From: Pseudisothecium myosuroides
Lineage: Eukaryota > Streptophyta > Bryopsida > Hypnales > Lembophyllaceae
Length of the DNA: 64,000 bases
Reading direction: 5' to 3'
Assembly: GCA_951799445.1 (NCBI GenBank)
Contig: OX637287.1
Location: 18,848,224-18,912,223, forward strand
This document shows positions 26,236 through 37,445 of the stretch, piece by piece. The notes under the pieces were generated by a model, which saw only the letters and a list, made by a program, of their open reading frames with translations, did no database searches and was not told where the DNA came from. Position 1 is the stretch's first letter, and each line of letters begins with the position of its first letter. The translations under genes were made by a program, and so were the position numbers.

Positions 26236-26947
26236 ATCAATTTGGGGTGAATTTTCTGGAATTTCGAATTCCCCCACTCTCATGATTGCCATCCAATTGC
26301 GTAGCCGCTGCACGGATCAAGAATTTTGCAAGGGAACAAGAAATTGGTGGCTAAAAAGCAGTTTTCAACTGATAACGCAATAAGAAATTGAAGCGCAGTT
26401 GGTGAGATTTATGACTCCTGAGCTGTGCTATTACCTATTTGAAGGCAGTCATTGAAGCATTGGCAACCAAATAGGGCTCTACGCCCTACAGTAGCACACA
26501 CCCAATTCCAAAAAATACATTACAATAAAAGACTGTACTTCATGAGAATTCTGGAAATTGAAACTCTATTTGCAAAATTCATGAGTGAATACCTACATTG
26601 CTAGCAATGTCAAGCAAGTAATTGAAGCACTAATAAACAAATAAAACTCTATGACCTAGATTAGCACAATCCCCATTGCAAAGAGTTCCACTACACCAAT
26701 GAGGCCATGACTTCTCAACTGTTGAAATTAATGCAAATAGGGCTACATTTGCATGTCTACAGACCTACAGCTGCAGCATCATTGCTACCATGCAAGAAGG
26801 TAGGGAAAACTTGGTGCCTCAAGCTTCATTTCACTATACAGTTTGGTTTGGAAGTGTGCATGAAGAAATGGAAGTTGTCATTGCATGAGAGAGCTTTGGG
26901 AGATCTTTGGGAGATCCATGTGAACAAATAGACTTGCAATTACCAAG

Positions 26948-29830
26948 ATGCCACGCCGCTGCAAGCAAAAAGAGGTATTTGCTTCTTCCTCACATGTCCT
27001 CTCCCTTCCCAATCTGCTCTTCCATTGTCTCATGACTCATGGACATTTTGTTTGCATTTTTGTAGATTGCTTGGGATGGGCTTCCAGTTCGTCGCAGCTG
27101 CAGACTGTTGGCATTGTCAACAGAAGCTTCTGCTAATCCACCATCTCCACAGAAGAGTCCATCACCTGTAGAACTTGCTACTCCAACTCTTGACTATCCG
27201 ACACCACTTCCTATTCCAGCTGTGCCTTCCATACATGCGGAGCATGACTACTTCTCAGATGCAGCAGAGATTGGAGAACCAGACCCCGAATTTATGGACA
27301 GTCAACCTGTAGATGCTGATGGCAGAGAGTCTAGCTGTGAAGAGCTTGAGGAAGATGAGTTTGACGAAGGCAGGTATGCATTTCCAGAGCTCCGATCACT
27401 AGAGGAACTATTGTGGCCACCTGAGGTTTTGTACACTTCAAACGAATTTAACAAAATGGAAGCGCTGCCAAGGCCACAGCATCAGTCCACAGTTGCAAGC
27501 GCCGGTCTTCGTCGGACGTGCGCAGCTGTTGACAACCTCGAGCGAAGGAGCAGTGACCAAGCGGTTGCAGGAGAGGCGGTCATAGGAGCCGCGGCTTCAG
27601 GGAGCGGGGAAGGAAGCGTTGACCCGACGGAGAGGGGTGCAGACCTGGCAGAGAGGAGTGCTGACCCGGCGGAGCGGAGCGGCCTGACAGCCCTCCGCAG
27701 CGGCAGGGAGGAGCCCCTTCCGTCGGCGCAGAGGACGGAGGGGTGGCTCCCTGCGGCCCTCCCCGCAGCCCTTCCCGCAGGGTCTGCTGGCCAGCCTGCC
27801 GGTTGGCAGGGCAGCCTGGCGGGCAGTAGGGACGGGAGGGGGCCCGTAAGGGAGGTCGGCAGGGTTGGCAGGGGCAGCCCAGCAGTTGGCCCCAACCTCC
27901 CCTCTTCCCCTGGCCCTGAACTGCGCACCTCCGGGGTTAGGGGAGGGCAGTTCACTGGGGCTTGGGGGGGAGGGCCATTGCATGTAGGAGAGTCTTCCTA
28001 TGAGTCTCAATTTGATTTTGGGGGGGAAGCAAGTGATTTTTATGGTTTGGGGGATGATGAGGATGGGCCTAGTCCTATTAGGCCATCTCGTGCACGTATT
28101 GGGCGGCCACGTTTTCTTGCCCCAACGACTATTGAGTATGAGAGTGATAGTGATAGTGATTTTCACTATGCCCCACTAGATGTGACGGAGTCAGAGGAAT
28201 CGGATTCGGACTCCGATGTCGGGGACATACATGGCATCAAATTCTCATACCGGGATGGCACTTGGCACAAAGATTTCATAACATATGATCCCGAGCCTCG
28301 GAAATTCACGGGGAATTCCGAGTGTAGTGCTTCATGGAGGCAGTTTCCTACGTTTCACAATTTATTTGACATATATTGGCCTGATGCCGTGCTCGTGAGC
28401 ATTGTCACTGAAACGAATCGGTATGCCACTTTTGTGAATCGGGATGGCAAAACTTATGGAGGCGAGAATTGGAAACCCGTGACTGTAGCGGAGCTCAAAG
28501 TGTTTATTGCCATTACTTTATATATGGGCATGAAAAGGCAGCCTAATTTGAGAACGTATTGGCAAAAGCACGGTTTTTTTTCCACTGTTCAACAATCAGT
28601 GCTCTGATGTCGCGTAATCGTTATACTCGATTGACGAAGTGCCTTCATGTGACGAACCCTCTCGAGTATGAGAGTGATAAAAATAGACCGGGATACGACA
28701 AAATGGGTCAAGTTCGTTGGTTATTGACTGCAGTTCGGAATAGTTGTATGAGTGCATGGAAAGTGGGGCAGTTTGCGACAGTGGACGAGATGATGATCCG
28801 GTATAAGGGCACGTATTGTCCAGCGCGACAGTACATGCCCCAGAAACCGCAGAAATGGGGCCTGAAAGTTTGGTGTCTTGCCGATGCAAAATCAAAATAT
28901 GTTTTCAATTTTGAAGTATATTGCGGGAAAGCCCCCGTTTTAGATGGAGGTCCACATATACCACGTCCAGCAGCTCCTGGGGCACCACGCTTGGCTCATG
29001 ATGTGGTGCTTCGATTGGTGTCTCCGATTGAGGGCAAGGGCCATGTTATAACGATGGATAATTTTTTTTCCAGCATTTCTTTGTTCAAGGAGTTATTAGA
29101 CAAAGGGACATATGCAACGGGAACAATTCGTTGCAATCGAGTGGGGCTTCCAAATGTCTTGAAGAATACTAAAGCATTCAATAGGGAGGACTAGGGCACC
29201 CTAGAGTGGCGGATGCACGAGTCCCGCCAGATGTGTGGAATTGTGTGGAAAGATAAAAAACCCGTTCTCATCATTTCTACACACGCAGTGCCGGTCCAAT
29301 TCCCATGGGAATTTCCTGTGGTGTGTGTTCCAAGACGAAGTGGCTCTACTCGTGAACAAATTCAAACGTCACCAGTGCATGTAGAATACACGACGTACAT
29401 GAGAGGGGTTGATGTTGCTGACCAGCTTCGTGCATCATACACATGTCAGACTCGTTCACATAAGTGGTGGCATCGCGTATTTTTTTTCCTTATTGACACA
29501 AGCGTGGTGAACATGTACATTATTTATGTGGACCTATGCAAGGGAAAAAGGCCACCGCGACCTCCTATGAGTCATCTTCAATTCCGCATTCAATTATGCG
29601 AAGCGCTCACGAACAGTTGGTTGAGGAAAAGACGACTGGAGCGGACGGACGTGCCCCGACGTACACGCATCTACTATCCGGCGTTCAGCAATTTCCGGAG
29701 GGCATGTGTTGTTTGCAATGACGGGTCCACGCCTTTGATTAGACCGAAGACCTACTGCCCAAATTGTGACAACAAATTCATGTGCTTTCGAAAAGGCTGC
29801 TTCCAACGATACCACGAGAATCTCCAATGA
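26948..29830 (+). pseudogene. piggyBac transposase gene, two exons, broken by a frameshift and a stop
   Basis: Encodes the DDD transposase (DDE_Tnp_1_7 family). A 27-nt first exon (26948-26974) splices to 27066 onward; the intron is 91 nt. The order is an acidic, GC-rich N-terminal region to about 28080, a catalytic core, and a C-terminal Cys-rich zinc-binding domain (CVVC, CPNC, CFRKGC around 29704-29815). Likely catalytic aspartates are in ATVDEM (28784), ITMDNF (29057) and RGVDVAD (29411), all present. Lesions: a frame change at a run of eight T near 28574, with the reading moving into another frame of clear piggyBac similarity, and an in-frame TAG at 29192-29194. The remainder is well preserved, so decay is recent. 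The N-terminal block 27480-27960 is unusually GC-rich (Pro/Ala/Gly) for this family. Confidence 0.9.
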
Positions 29831-31006
29831 AGCCACTGACGATGTGAGTAAAAACTCTAAAGTTCTAGTCATTTTGGCATTTTTATTATGTTAGTGCAAA
29901 TTGTTAAGAGCATTCTACATTTTGGGATAAAGAAAGGGCCCTCCAGTTCTTTTTTGTTATGCTTTTTTTTGCTTCTCCTATGAAAAAACATTGAATTTAC
30001 AAAGTCTTTTATGTAAATGTCATATGAAAATTCAAGTGTAATTATCATAGCGAACTACCAATTTCTTTTGTATCTCTCATTCTCTAGAAGCACTTACAAT
30101 TGGCACTGACCTCCTGTATTTGTATGATAGGTTATGAAGAGCCCCGCCTCCATTTTCGAAAAGCATTTCATTCTGTTCAGGGTTGCAACAGTTGTTTATA
30201 AGAGGCAGACCATGTAGAGGAGCCATTAGACCATGGGTATGTGTATTTCGTCTGACACAATTAGAAACCAAGAAGTTTTCATTAACAAAGTCATCTGCCA
30301 TGACTAGCAAAAGGGAGAGAATGACTTGGTTGGAATTTGTGGGAACAAGTCTCCTTACACTAGAACAACTTGAAAACTAATTGGGAACTCACTGGGAACA
30401 TATAGGGTCCCGTTGTACAAGGGCTGCCCAGTCCAGAACCTTATATTGAGGCCGCTGCAGACTTCAGTCGCTCATAAAAACCTCAGATTTTTACTTTTTT
30501 CAAAAAAAAATTTTCCTACTTCTCAAGTATAAGTATATCTTTCAATCCACCGTTCGGATTTCCAATATCTATAAGTATGTGGTGGAAAAACTAATTCGAA
30601 GATGGCTTAGTGTATTGCCATTTTCTGGGACATTGTGGCATTACAAGTTTTTCTTCCATGTGTTAGGTATGTTGGATTCATCTAAAATTTGGTATGCATA
30701 TGCCTAACTTCATTACCTATAAGAAAACAAATTTATCCTATGGTGTATAGTGCAAAAAATTTGAACACAAGGTGGTCAAAGGCATCTGAAATTCTGGGGC
30801 ACAGTGGGAAAAAAAAAAACTTTCACTTTGAGTGCCTATATCTCTCAATCCATACGGTGAAACATCACGAAATTTTTACCACATCTTCTCATACAAGTTA
30901 ACTTCAACATCCAACGGTTACATTTTCAAAAAAAATATTTTCAAAACTTCAGCAACAAACGCAGCAGAAAGGGCTGTTTTCAGTGATTTCGGAGCCAGAA
31001 AATGGC

Positions 31007-31021
31007 TTGGGCCTTTAGGGG
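31007..31021 (-). repeat. piggyBac right terminal inverted repeat
   Basis: TTGGGCCTTTAGGGG directly before TTAA, the reverse complement of the left end. Confidence 0.92.
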
Positions 31022-31025
31022 TTAA

Positions 31026-31812
31026 AGATACTCCTCGGGCACATGTTGTGTGAAATTTTCAAAGAAAAATAAATAAAAACTCCATTCGTAGTGAGCTACC
31101 CCAAATCACTATGTTGCCAAAAAATGCAGCTTTTTTTTGTAGGGATTAAGTACCATTGGATACATGGAAAGGTGGTTATGGATTGTTTATGAGCGATTTT
31201 GTAATTTCATGGCAGACCACTTCAGAAATTCACAAAAATCACGATAATAATCAAAAAATTATAATTCCACTTGGGTTTGATTCATCAAACAAGCGCACAT
31301 CTTGGAAAAAAATGTGCCCCTCCTAGAGTTGACCCCAAGATATTCAAATTGCAAATGAGGGTGGTAATAGGCTTGTGTACCATAGATACCTTAGACTCTG
31401 AATATGTTGCCAATGGGAGGCCCATGGACTCGGTTTCTGTGGTTTTACATGCCTGTTTTTACGAATTCCCATTGCAATAGAATGATGTGCAATTCTCGTG
31501 TATGAAATCAAATGACTGAAATGGTAAACCTTATGGTCCTCACTATTGGAATTTGATGCAGTCTCCACACATACACACACCGTATACGCTTCACCGAAAG
31601 AGCCAAGTTCGGCCGTCCCTTCCGAAAAGGACCAAGAAAAAGAAGAGAAAAAAGATGAAAGGACCGAGGGGAGGTTGAACCGAACTCCGTCTCACGCAAC
31701 AGCAGATGAGAGACTAAGTAAGTGTAGTTAAGTCAAATTAGCCTTCGGTGGGACACAGCAAATTGCTGTTACTGGAAAGAGATGGCGACCGATCACCACC
31801 TTAATTAAGCTT
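31026..31812. other. Intergenic, no gene recognised
   Basis: Short frames only. The last 250 bases become less AT-rich towards the candidate gene at 31813. Confidence 0.45.
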
Positions 31813-33829
31813 ATGGAGCCCCAAACACAAGCTGACTTACAGAAAGAAGGAGCAGCAATTAATGTCCAGGCCGCTCCCGCAACGAGAGAGACGAAGACGA
31901 AGACAACAACCACCGACGACGACGACAACAACAAGCGGCGACTTGTCAATTGGAGCCGCCCCTGCAGCAGCCCCTTGACCAATTCCACGTCTCAAGCCTT
32001 CCTCGTCGCCATCGCCCGAGTGCAGGACGACCTTAACCAACTCTCAGGGTACCGTAGTTGATTTTTTTTTTATCGTCAAAGAGATGGCTTGGTTGGTTGC
32101 TTGGTTGCTTGTCTGGGGAGCAGGGCGGGTTGTTTGAACTTTGAAGGATCCATCAGCCCTGACACGGTCGTCTCCCCTTCCGCCATAGCTGACGACCCAG
32201 CTTGGTTCACCCCACCCTTGCTGCCATACTTAGTCTTCGCCCGGCCCCACGCATTGGGAGCCAGGGGGGGGGCTCCAAGTATGGTTAAGAGCGGACTTGC
32301 GGGACGCGAGAATTGGGTGGTGTTCGATCGCGGCTAAGGAGGGAGATTCTCGTATCTGCGGGACTTGTCACGGTTGTTTGCATGCCGTAGAGGGCTTTCT
32401 TTGAGTTGAGATAGCGCGCGAGCTTCACTGCGACAATGGGGCTTTAGTTAGAACGATCTTAGTGAGCGAGACCAAGCCTGACCAGGCCGCGCTTGAATCT
32501 TGCGGAAGAATACTAATATAGTGCGGGTGTATCTGGAGCATCCAAGTGGTGTAACGAAATGGTGGAGGATTGGTGTTGTATTCGGTGAGGGATTGGGTGA
32601 TTCGGGTATGGCAATGAATGGGAGTGTATGGATCACGGATCGTGCTCGGAGGAAGCAATCCAGAACGTAAGTGGCTTGGATGGGCTGCTTGGATTGTTGC
32701 TTGGATTGATCGCGCTTGCTGGCTTGCTTGTGTGATTGTTCCGAAATCGTGACTTGCGATTGATTGTCTTGGATGGTGAGTGCGAATCTTGAGGTGTTGT
32801 GTGTGGGATCGCTACAACCGCTAGAGCTTGGCGTTGTTGGTTGGAGTGGTCGAACTTTGAGAGACGAGCTTGAAGATTCTTGTAGAGGATCGGAATGGGC
32901 ATCGGAATGTTTCTTCGAAGTGGCCATGCAATCTCATTCTGGCTTGGTATGAATTGGATTTCAATATCACAAGATGACCTCTCTAGGGCATCTGGCTTGT
33001 GATGCGACTCACAATCCCCAGATAAGAGCGAATCTAGATAGTCTGATAAGGCAGGGCTTACATCGGAGAATGTTAAGTTCAGGCGTTTGTACTAAGAGCA
33101 TCTCGACGGCCAAAATGGCACGCCAGAGCTTGGTCGGGCTCATTATTTCAGTATGTGGGACGAGTTGGGCTGGTCGCCCACTCATGCCCGGTGTCATGGC
33201 CCAGCAAAAGTTAGATTTAACCAAAGCAAATGCTGAAATTAGATTGTTGGTTGATTTGCGGGAGTTACTGCTCATTGTCTTGAGTTCCGGTGAGTTCCGG
33301 AGCCACTGTTCATTACAAGAAACAAAGTACTGACAAGAGAATGCTCCCCAGAATTCTAGCAGTAAGTCAAACTGAGCGCGTCACCTTCAGATTCTTTCCA
33401 TGTCGTCGTTAGCACGTTTGAGCCAGTCGAATTCAATTCACCATCAATTAGGTCTTCGGCGATGGATCTGGACATTGTCTAGAGCAACGACCTTACCTTT
33501 GCGGATTCTGATCATTGCAACTTTTAGTTCTTTCTCTTTCTTTACTGTGGGTCGATTGTCTCTCCCTTTTTAGTTTCGGTTAATATTTTCAAATCAACGT
33601 TGAATCTTCTACTTTCAATGGTTCTTATCTATTGAAAGTGACGCTCCCTATATGTGTGTTCTGCGTTCCCTCTTCCCTTCCACTTTCTGTGGATCTAGAT
33701 ACTAACATTTTTAGTGCTGTTGTTTGCTTCCTTGCAGTGGAATGGATATTTATGCAGATCGGAGCAGCTAGTGGCTTCCTCAGGGTTCATTACACTCTCT
33801 TGACTGGGCATCTGAAATGCAGTATATGA
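31813..33829 (+). CDS. Possible small multi-exon gene of unknown function (incomplete model)
   Basis: Not recognised. Three pieces look exonic. The first is 31813-32048: ATG, Thr/Asp-rich stretch, then a helical segment near AFLVAIARVQDDLNQLSG, ending at a possible GT. The second is 33152-33289, after a good TTATTTCAG and before GTGAG, containing KLDLTKANAEIRLLVDLREL, which is amphipathic. The third is 33739-33829, after TGCTTCCTTGCAG and ending in TGA. Pieces two and three join in phase, but one and two do not, so at least one exon is missing or the first piece is not part of it. The stretch is less AT-rich than its neighbours, which supports a transcribed locus. It could instead be non-coding. 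Confidence 0.25.
32448..32927 (-). CDS. Unassigned 159-aa open frame, Ser/Gln-rich
   Basis: Not recognised. It starts in a good context (ATGGCC) with MATSKKHSDAHSD, followed by Ser/Gln/Lys-rich sequence and a short more hydrophobic part. It overlaps the locus proposed on the plus strand, so at most one of them is likely to be real. There is no domain, and length alone does not separate it from chance. Confidence 0.15.
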   Translation of the reverse strand: MATSKKHSDAHSDPLQESSSSSLKVRPLQPTTPSSSGCSDPTHNTSRFALTIQDNQSQVTISEQSHKQASKRDQSKQQSKQPIQATYVLDCFLRARSVIHTLPFIAIPESPNPSPNTTPILHHFVTPLGCSRYTRTILVFFRKIQARPGQAWSRSLRSF

Positions 33830-34174
33830 TGAATCAAACGGGGTGAGCAACTGCTTACCCCAAGCATGACAGATCAATCGAATCCGTTCGGTTTGCGTAG
33901 GAGATCAATCCACAGTGTAGTGCAACACAAAGTTACTATTGGAGTGGCGCTATTGTCATCACCAAGCAAAAACTAATCAGCGTTTCCTTCTCCTCTGAAT
34001 TAGCAAAATGATCAATGGAAATGATGACAAATTAGGTTACGGAAAGAGACGGAAGCATGTACAGTTGGTCCGCAGTGATCAGTGTGACCTCCATTGATTT
34101 CAACGACCGATACCTGAAAGATGTTCTTGAAGCATTGTTGAATCTCAAGGTAGAATAGTGAGACTGAAGAAAGA
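33830..34174. other. Upstream region of the kinase-like gene
   Basis: Probable promoter and 5' UTR of the gene starting at 34175. No motif was assigned. Confidence 0.35.
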
Positions 34175-37100
34175 ATGAGTCGTGACAGAGAATTCCAAAG
34201 TAGCAAACCTCTGTCCGAAAGGCTCCTCCACACCATGACGACATCGAATGGGATTCTGGATTACGGGCTGCAACTGTTAGATGACTCCAAGACATTGCGC
34301 GGGATCTTGAAAAGCGAGATCTACAGCCGGCAATACTCCGTCAGCAACAGTGTTGAAAACAGAGCGAGTGGAGCAGATGTGCACAACTCGGGATCCATGT
34401 TGGAGAAAGTCATGGCCAGTACCGAAGACGAAGACCCATTCGGATTTGAAGGAGAAGACTATGATGCGTACACGGAGAAGCCCATGGAAGATGACCTTGA
34501 GGGTTTTGAGGACAATCAGTCGGAGACTTGGTCGCCGACGCTGAATTCGGAGCGGGATTTGCAGCTGCTGCGACCCCCGGCGCGATTGGAAAACCTGCAA
34601 AACAAGGAGCGCGAGTGGGTGCACAAGCTGTACGCCGCCATGAACGATTGCCTGTTCTTGTGCAGTCGGTTGAAAAATGCTCAGAACCAGGTGACTAGTG
34701 GTGAATTTTGACAACCACCCTTCCTTCTTTTTGTCCCATTTCCTTCAAAGATTTACAACACTTGGACTATCGTCAATGCGACCTTGTATAATTGACCTCT
34801 ACAGGAAATCAGTGGTGAAGATTCTCTAACACGAAACTAGCAGAGAATGTCCGCCATTGATTTGCTTTAGAGGCCAACTACAGAGGGTGCGTTGAGGATG
34901 CCCTTAAACCTCTCATTCTGACCTCCTCTAGAATGTCACTTTAGAACATCTTGCAACTTGCCGCAATATATTGATTGCAAAGTAGAGGCTCCATTAACCA
35001 GACAGTACGTCAGATGCTCCGTTGACCATACAGGTGAGCTTTGATATGTGTCAAGTGTGTAAACTTTTAAATCTGTGGAAACTCAGGATTTGGCAATTGA
35101 TTTTTAGCTTAACATTGAATAATAGTGCAAAATTTTAGATGACACAAGTTTCCAGATTTAGAACACAAACCTCTTCAATCTGACCTTCTCTGAAATGTCA
35201 TTCTAGAACATCCTACAACTTGCCACACTATCATTGAATGCGAAGTAGATGCTGCATTAACCATACAGTACACTAGATGCTCCATTGAGCATACAGGTGA
35301 ACTTTGATTTGTGTGAAGTGTGTAAACACCTAATCAATGGACACTTAGGTTTTCGCAATTGAGTTTTAGCTTAACACTGAATAAATGTGCAAAATTTTAG
35401 ATGACACAAGTTTCTAGATTGTTGTAGGCAAAGGCTCAAAGTTCACCTGTATGGCGCATGGAACCTCTCCCTTGCGGTAAGGTGAATGGAGGCTCTACAT
35501 TAGCACACTCGTCATACATTCAATCTATGTCGTCTAAGTGCAAATCTTGGGACTTTAGGTGGAATATCAACGAGGTTTGAGTGAACTCTTTTACAGAATC
35601 ATACCAGTGTTTCTATGACATGACCTGTTTTCAAATTGCTGTTTCTTTGGCTTGTTCGAGATGTTTGTTGTGTTTTCCGTTGCACTTGAGATTAACGAGG
35701 TTTGAGTATATTCTTTTACGGAACCATACTGGTGTTTCTATGACATGACCTGTTTTCAAATTGCTGTTTCTTTGGCTTGTTCGATGTTTGCGTTTCCCGT
35801 TACATTTGAGCTTTTTTGTGTTGCGGCGGGCTAAACCTATGTGTCTTCGAGGTGCTTGCAGGTGACGATCTACCACGCGCAAGTCTCCCATCTCACCAAG
35901 TGCTACTTCATGGCGGAGGAGAATTTCCAGCGTTACCAAACCAAGATCACGCGCGCAGTAGAGTCCCTCACTTGGGCTTGCGAGTCGAGCTTCGGAATTG
36001 GTTCTGCAGCTATGTCATTCTGCATCGACTCTCTCGTGCAACTCCGTCACGTGATGCACGACGGAGAGATGCTTGTCACCCATTGCTGTCGTCCCGACTG
36101 GTGGCGCATGGCGCTCACACTCCCTTGCATCGGCCCCGACTTCCCTCGCCTCCGTTCCATGTCCCCTTTCGCATTCAACATCCGTGAGTTCGTGTGGAGC
36201 CTCAACGTGGTGGAGTTCGCGTTTCATGTCTGGCGCAACGGCGTCACCATGCACACCTCATCACAACTGAGCTTGGCTTTTAGTCACTGGGCGACTGAAG
36301 AGCGGCACATCCGCTACACGCATCTGTATTCCTTGAAAGCCGACGAAGAGCGGGAAGTCAGTGACAAGAAGATCATGTGCTTAACCCTTCGTTACATCGT
36401 GAACGCGACTTGGTACAATCCCATTGAAGAAGAACCCGATCGGTACGTTTTCGAGGTTCTGATCTTGAAGCTTGAAGGTCCGGAGCCGTCACCCAACCTC
36501 GCGCCCGATTCCTTCTGGATCGACCAGTATCAGCTGGAGCTTCACGACACCATCGGCCAGGGAAACTCTGCAGTGGTGTTGAAGTGCAAGTGGTTCGGGG
36601 AGCCTGTCGCGGTGAAGGTTTTAACAGGCGGTATTGATCCCGAGGTTTTGGAAAAGGAGGCCGCGAAAGTTGCCGGCGTGCAGCACCCCAACATCGTGAA
36701 GCTCATCGGATGCGCGTACAACCAGAAGCGGCGAGCGGCGATGTTCGTCATGGAAGTCGTGGGACGCGACTTACGCACTCTCATTGAGCTTCGAACCTTA
36801 AATTTTCAAGAAACATCCCCGCCGTTTTCCCTTTTGCAATCTGTTGACATCATGCTCCAAATCGCGGAGGCGCTTCAGTACTTGAAGGATTGCAAGCTGA
36901 TGCACCGCGACGTGCGCGCGCGCAAGGTGCTAATCACGCTTTGTGAAGCCGGGGACTCGACGGCACCGTGTTGGGAGTATTTCCACGTCAAGCTTGCGGA
37001 TGTGGGTCTGTCCAAGTTCAAACTGGAGATGCTGCAGGCGAGCTCATTCCAAACAGACGCTTGTCGTTGGCGAGCTCCAGAAGTTTTCCGAGACGAGGAG

Positions 37101-37445
37101 ATGATCAGCAAATACTCGTGGCCGGCGGATGTTTACAGCTTCGCCATGACGTGTTTTGAGATTCTCACGGGGGAGGTCCCGTTCCAAGGATTGCCGCTGG
37201 CGATAGTTTACCAGAAAGTGTGTGCGGGAGAGCGGCCGCAGATGCCCTTGCACTGCCCTGCCTACATCGCCAAGTTTCTCACCAAGTGCTGGGCGAGCAA
37301 TCCCAATGAACGACCGGAATTCTCCGAGATTTGTGAAAGGCTGAGGCACTGGAAGTGTATGTTGCTGCTGCGGAGGTCCATTGCGAGTGTCCCGCCTTCG
37401 CTTACGGCCACGGGAAACATCATCGGGGAGCCTTGGGAGTCGTGA
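34175..37445 (+). CDS. DUF1221-type protein kinase-like protein, probable weak or pseudo-kinase
   Basis: Two exons, 34175-34690 and 35862-37445, joined in phase (CAG then GTGACG), give 699 aa. Residues 1-150 are acidic and probably disordered. About 150-380 is a helical region rich in Trp, His and Cys, resembling the DUF1221 domain that precedes kinase domains in a plant family. About 395-670 is a kinase domain. It has a loop GQGNSAVV (404-411, third glycine replaced by alanine), VAVK with the ATP-binding K424, and HRD (520-522). The residue five after the catalytic Asp is K527 rather than Asn, and the metal-binding motif is DVG (552-554) rather than DFG. APE and a typical C-lobe follow. A changed Asn usually weakens magnesium binding, so a scaffold or signalling role is possible. 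DUF1221 kinases have been discussed near plant MLKL-like proteins; I cannot confirm that here. Base composition of exon 2 is clearly higher in GC than the flanks. Confidence 0.82.
34900..35420. repeat. 262-bp tandem duplication in the kinase gene intron
   Basis: Two diverged copies in direct order. TAGAACATC occurs at 34942 and 35204, and the phrase TTTTAGATGACACAAGTTT ends both units. Lies wholly in intron 1 (34691-35861). Confidence 0.8.
35571..35815. repeat. 125-bp tandem duplication in the same intron
   Basis: CGAGGTTTGAG at 35571 and 35696 begins two similar units containing GTTTCTATGACATGACCTG and CAAATTGCTGTTTCTTTGGC. It is nearly adjacent to the 3' splice site at 35861. Confidence 0.85.

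Larger units (their letters stand above)
25695..31025 (+). mobile_element. Full-length piggyBac transposon (5,323 bp plus TTAA duplications)
   Basis: DNA transposon of the piggyBac superfamily, which inserts at TTAA. TTAA borders lie at 25695-25698 and 31022-31025. The ends immediately inside are matched inverted repeats: CCCCTAAAGGCCCAA at 25699 and its perfect reverse complement ending at 31021. The transposase gene lies inside at 26948-29830. Near the left end is a stem-loop (GTCCCC TCG GGGGAC at 25715-25729). The perfect ends and long open frames suggest a fairly recent insertion, but the transposase carries two lesions, so this copy is probably not autonomous unless they are assembly errors. 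Confidence 0.93.

Noticed and set aside
25834..26313. 159-aa minus and 120-aa plus frames in the GC-rich block
   Set aside because: Open on several frames at once because of GC-rich repeats. No protein family resemblance.
27482..28166. Long minus-strand frames opposite the transposase N-terminus
   Set aside because: They are shadows of the GC-rich part of the transposase gene.
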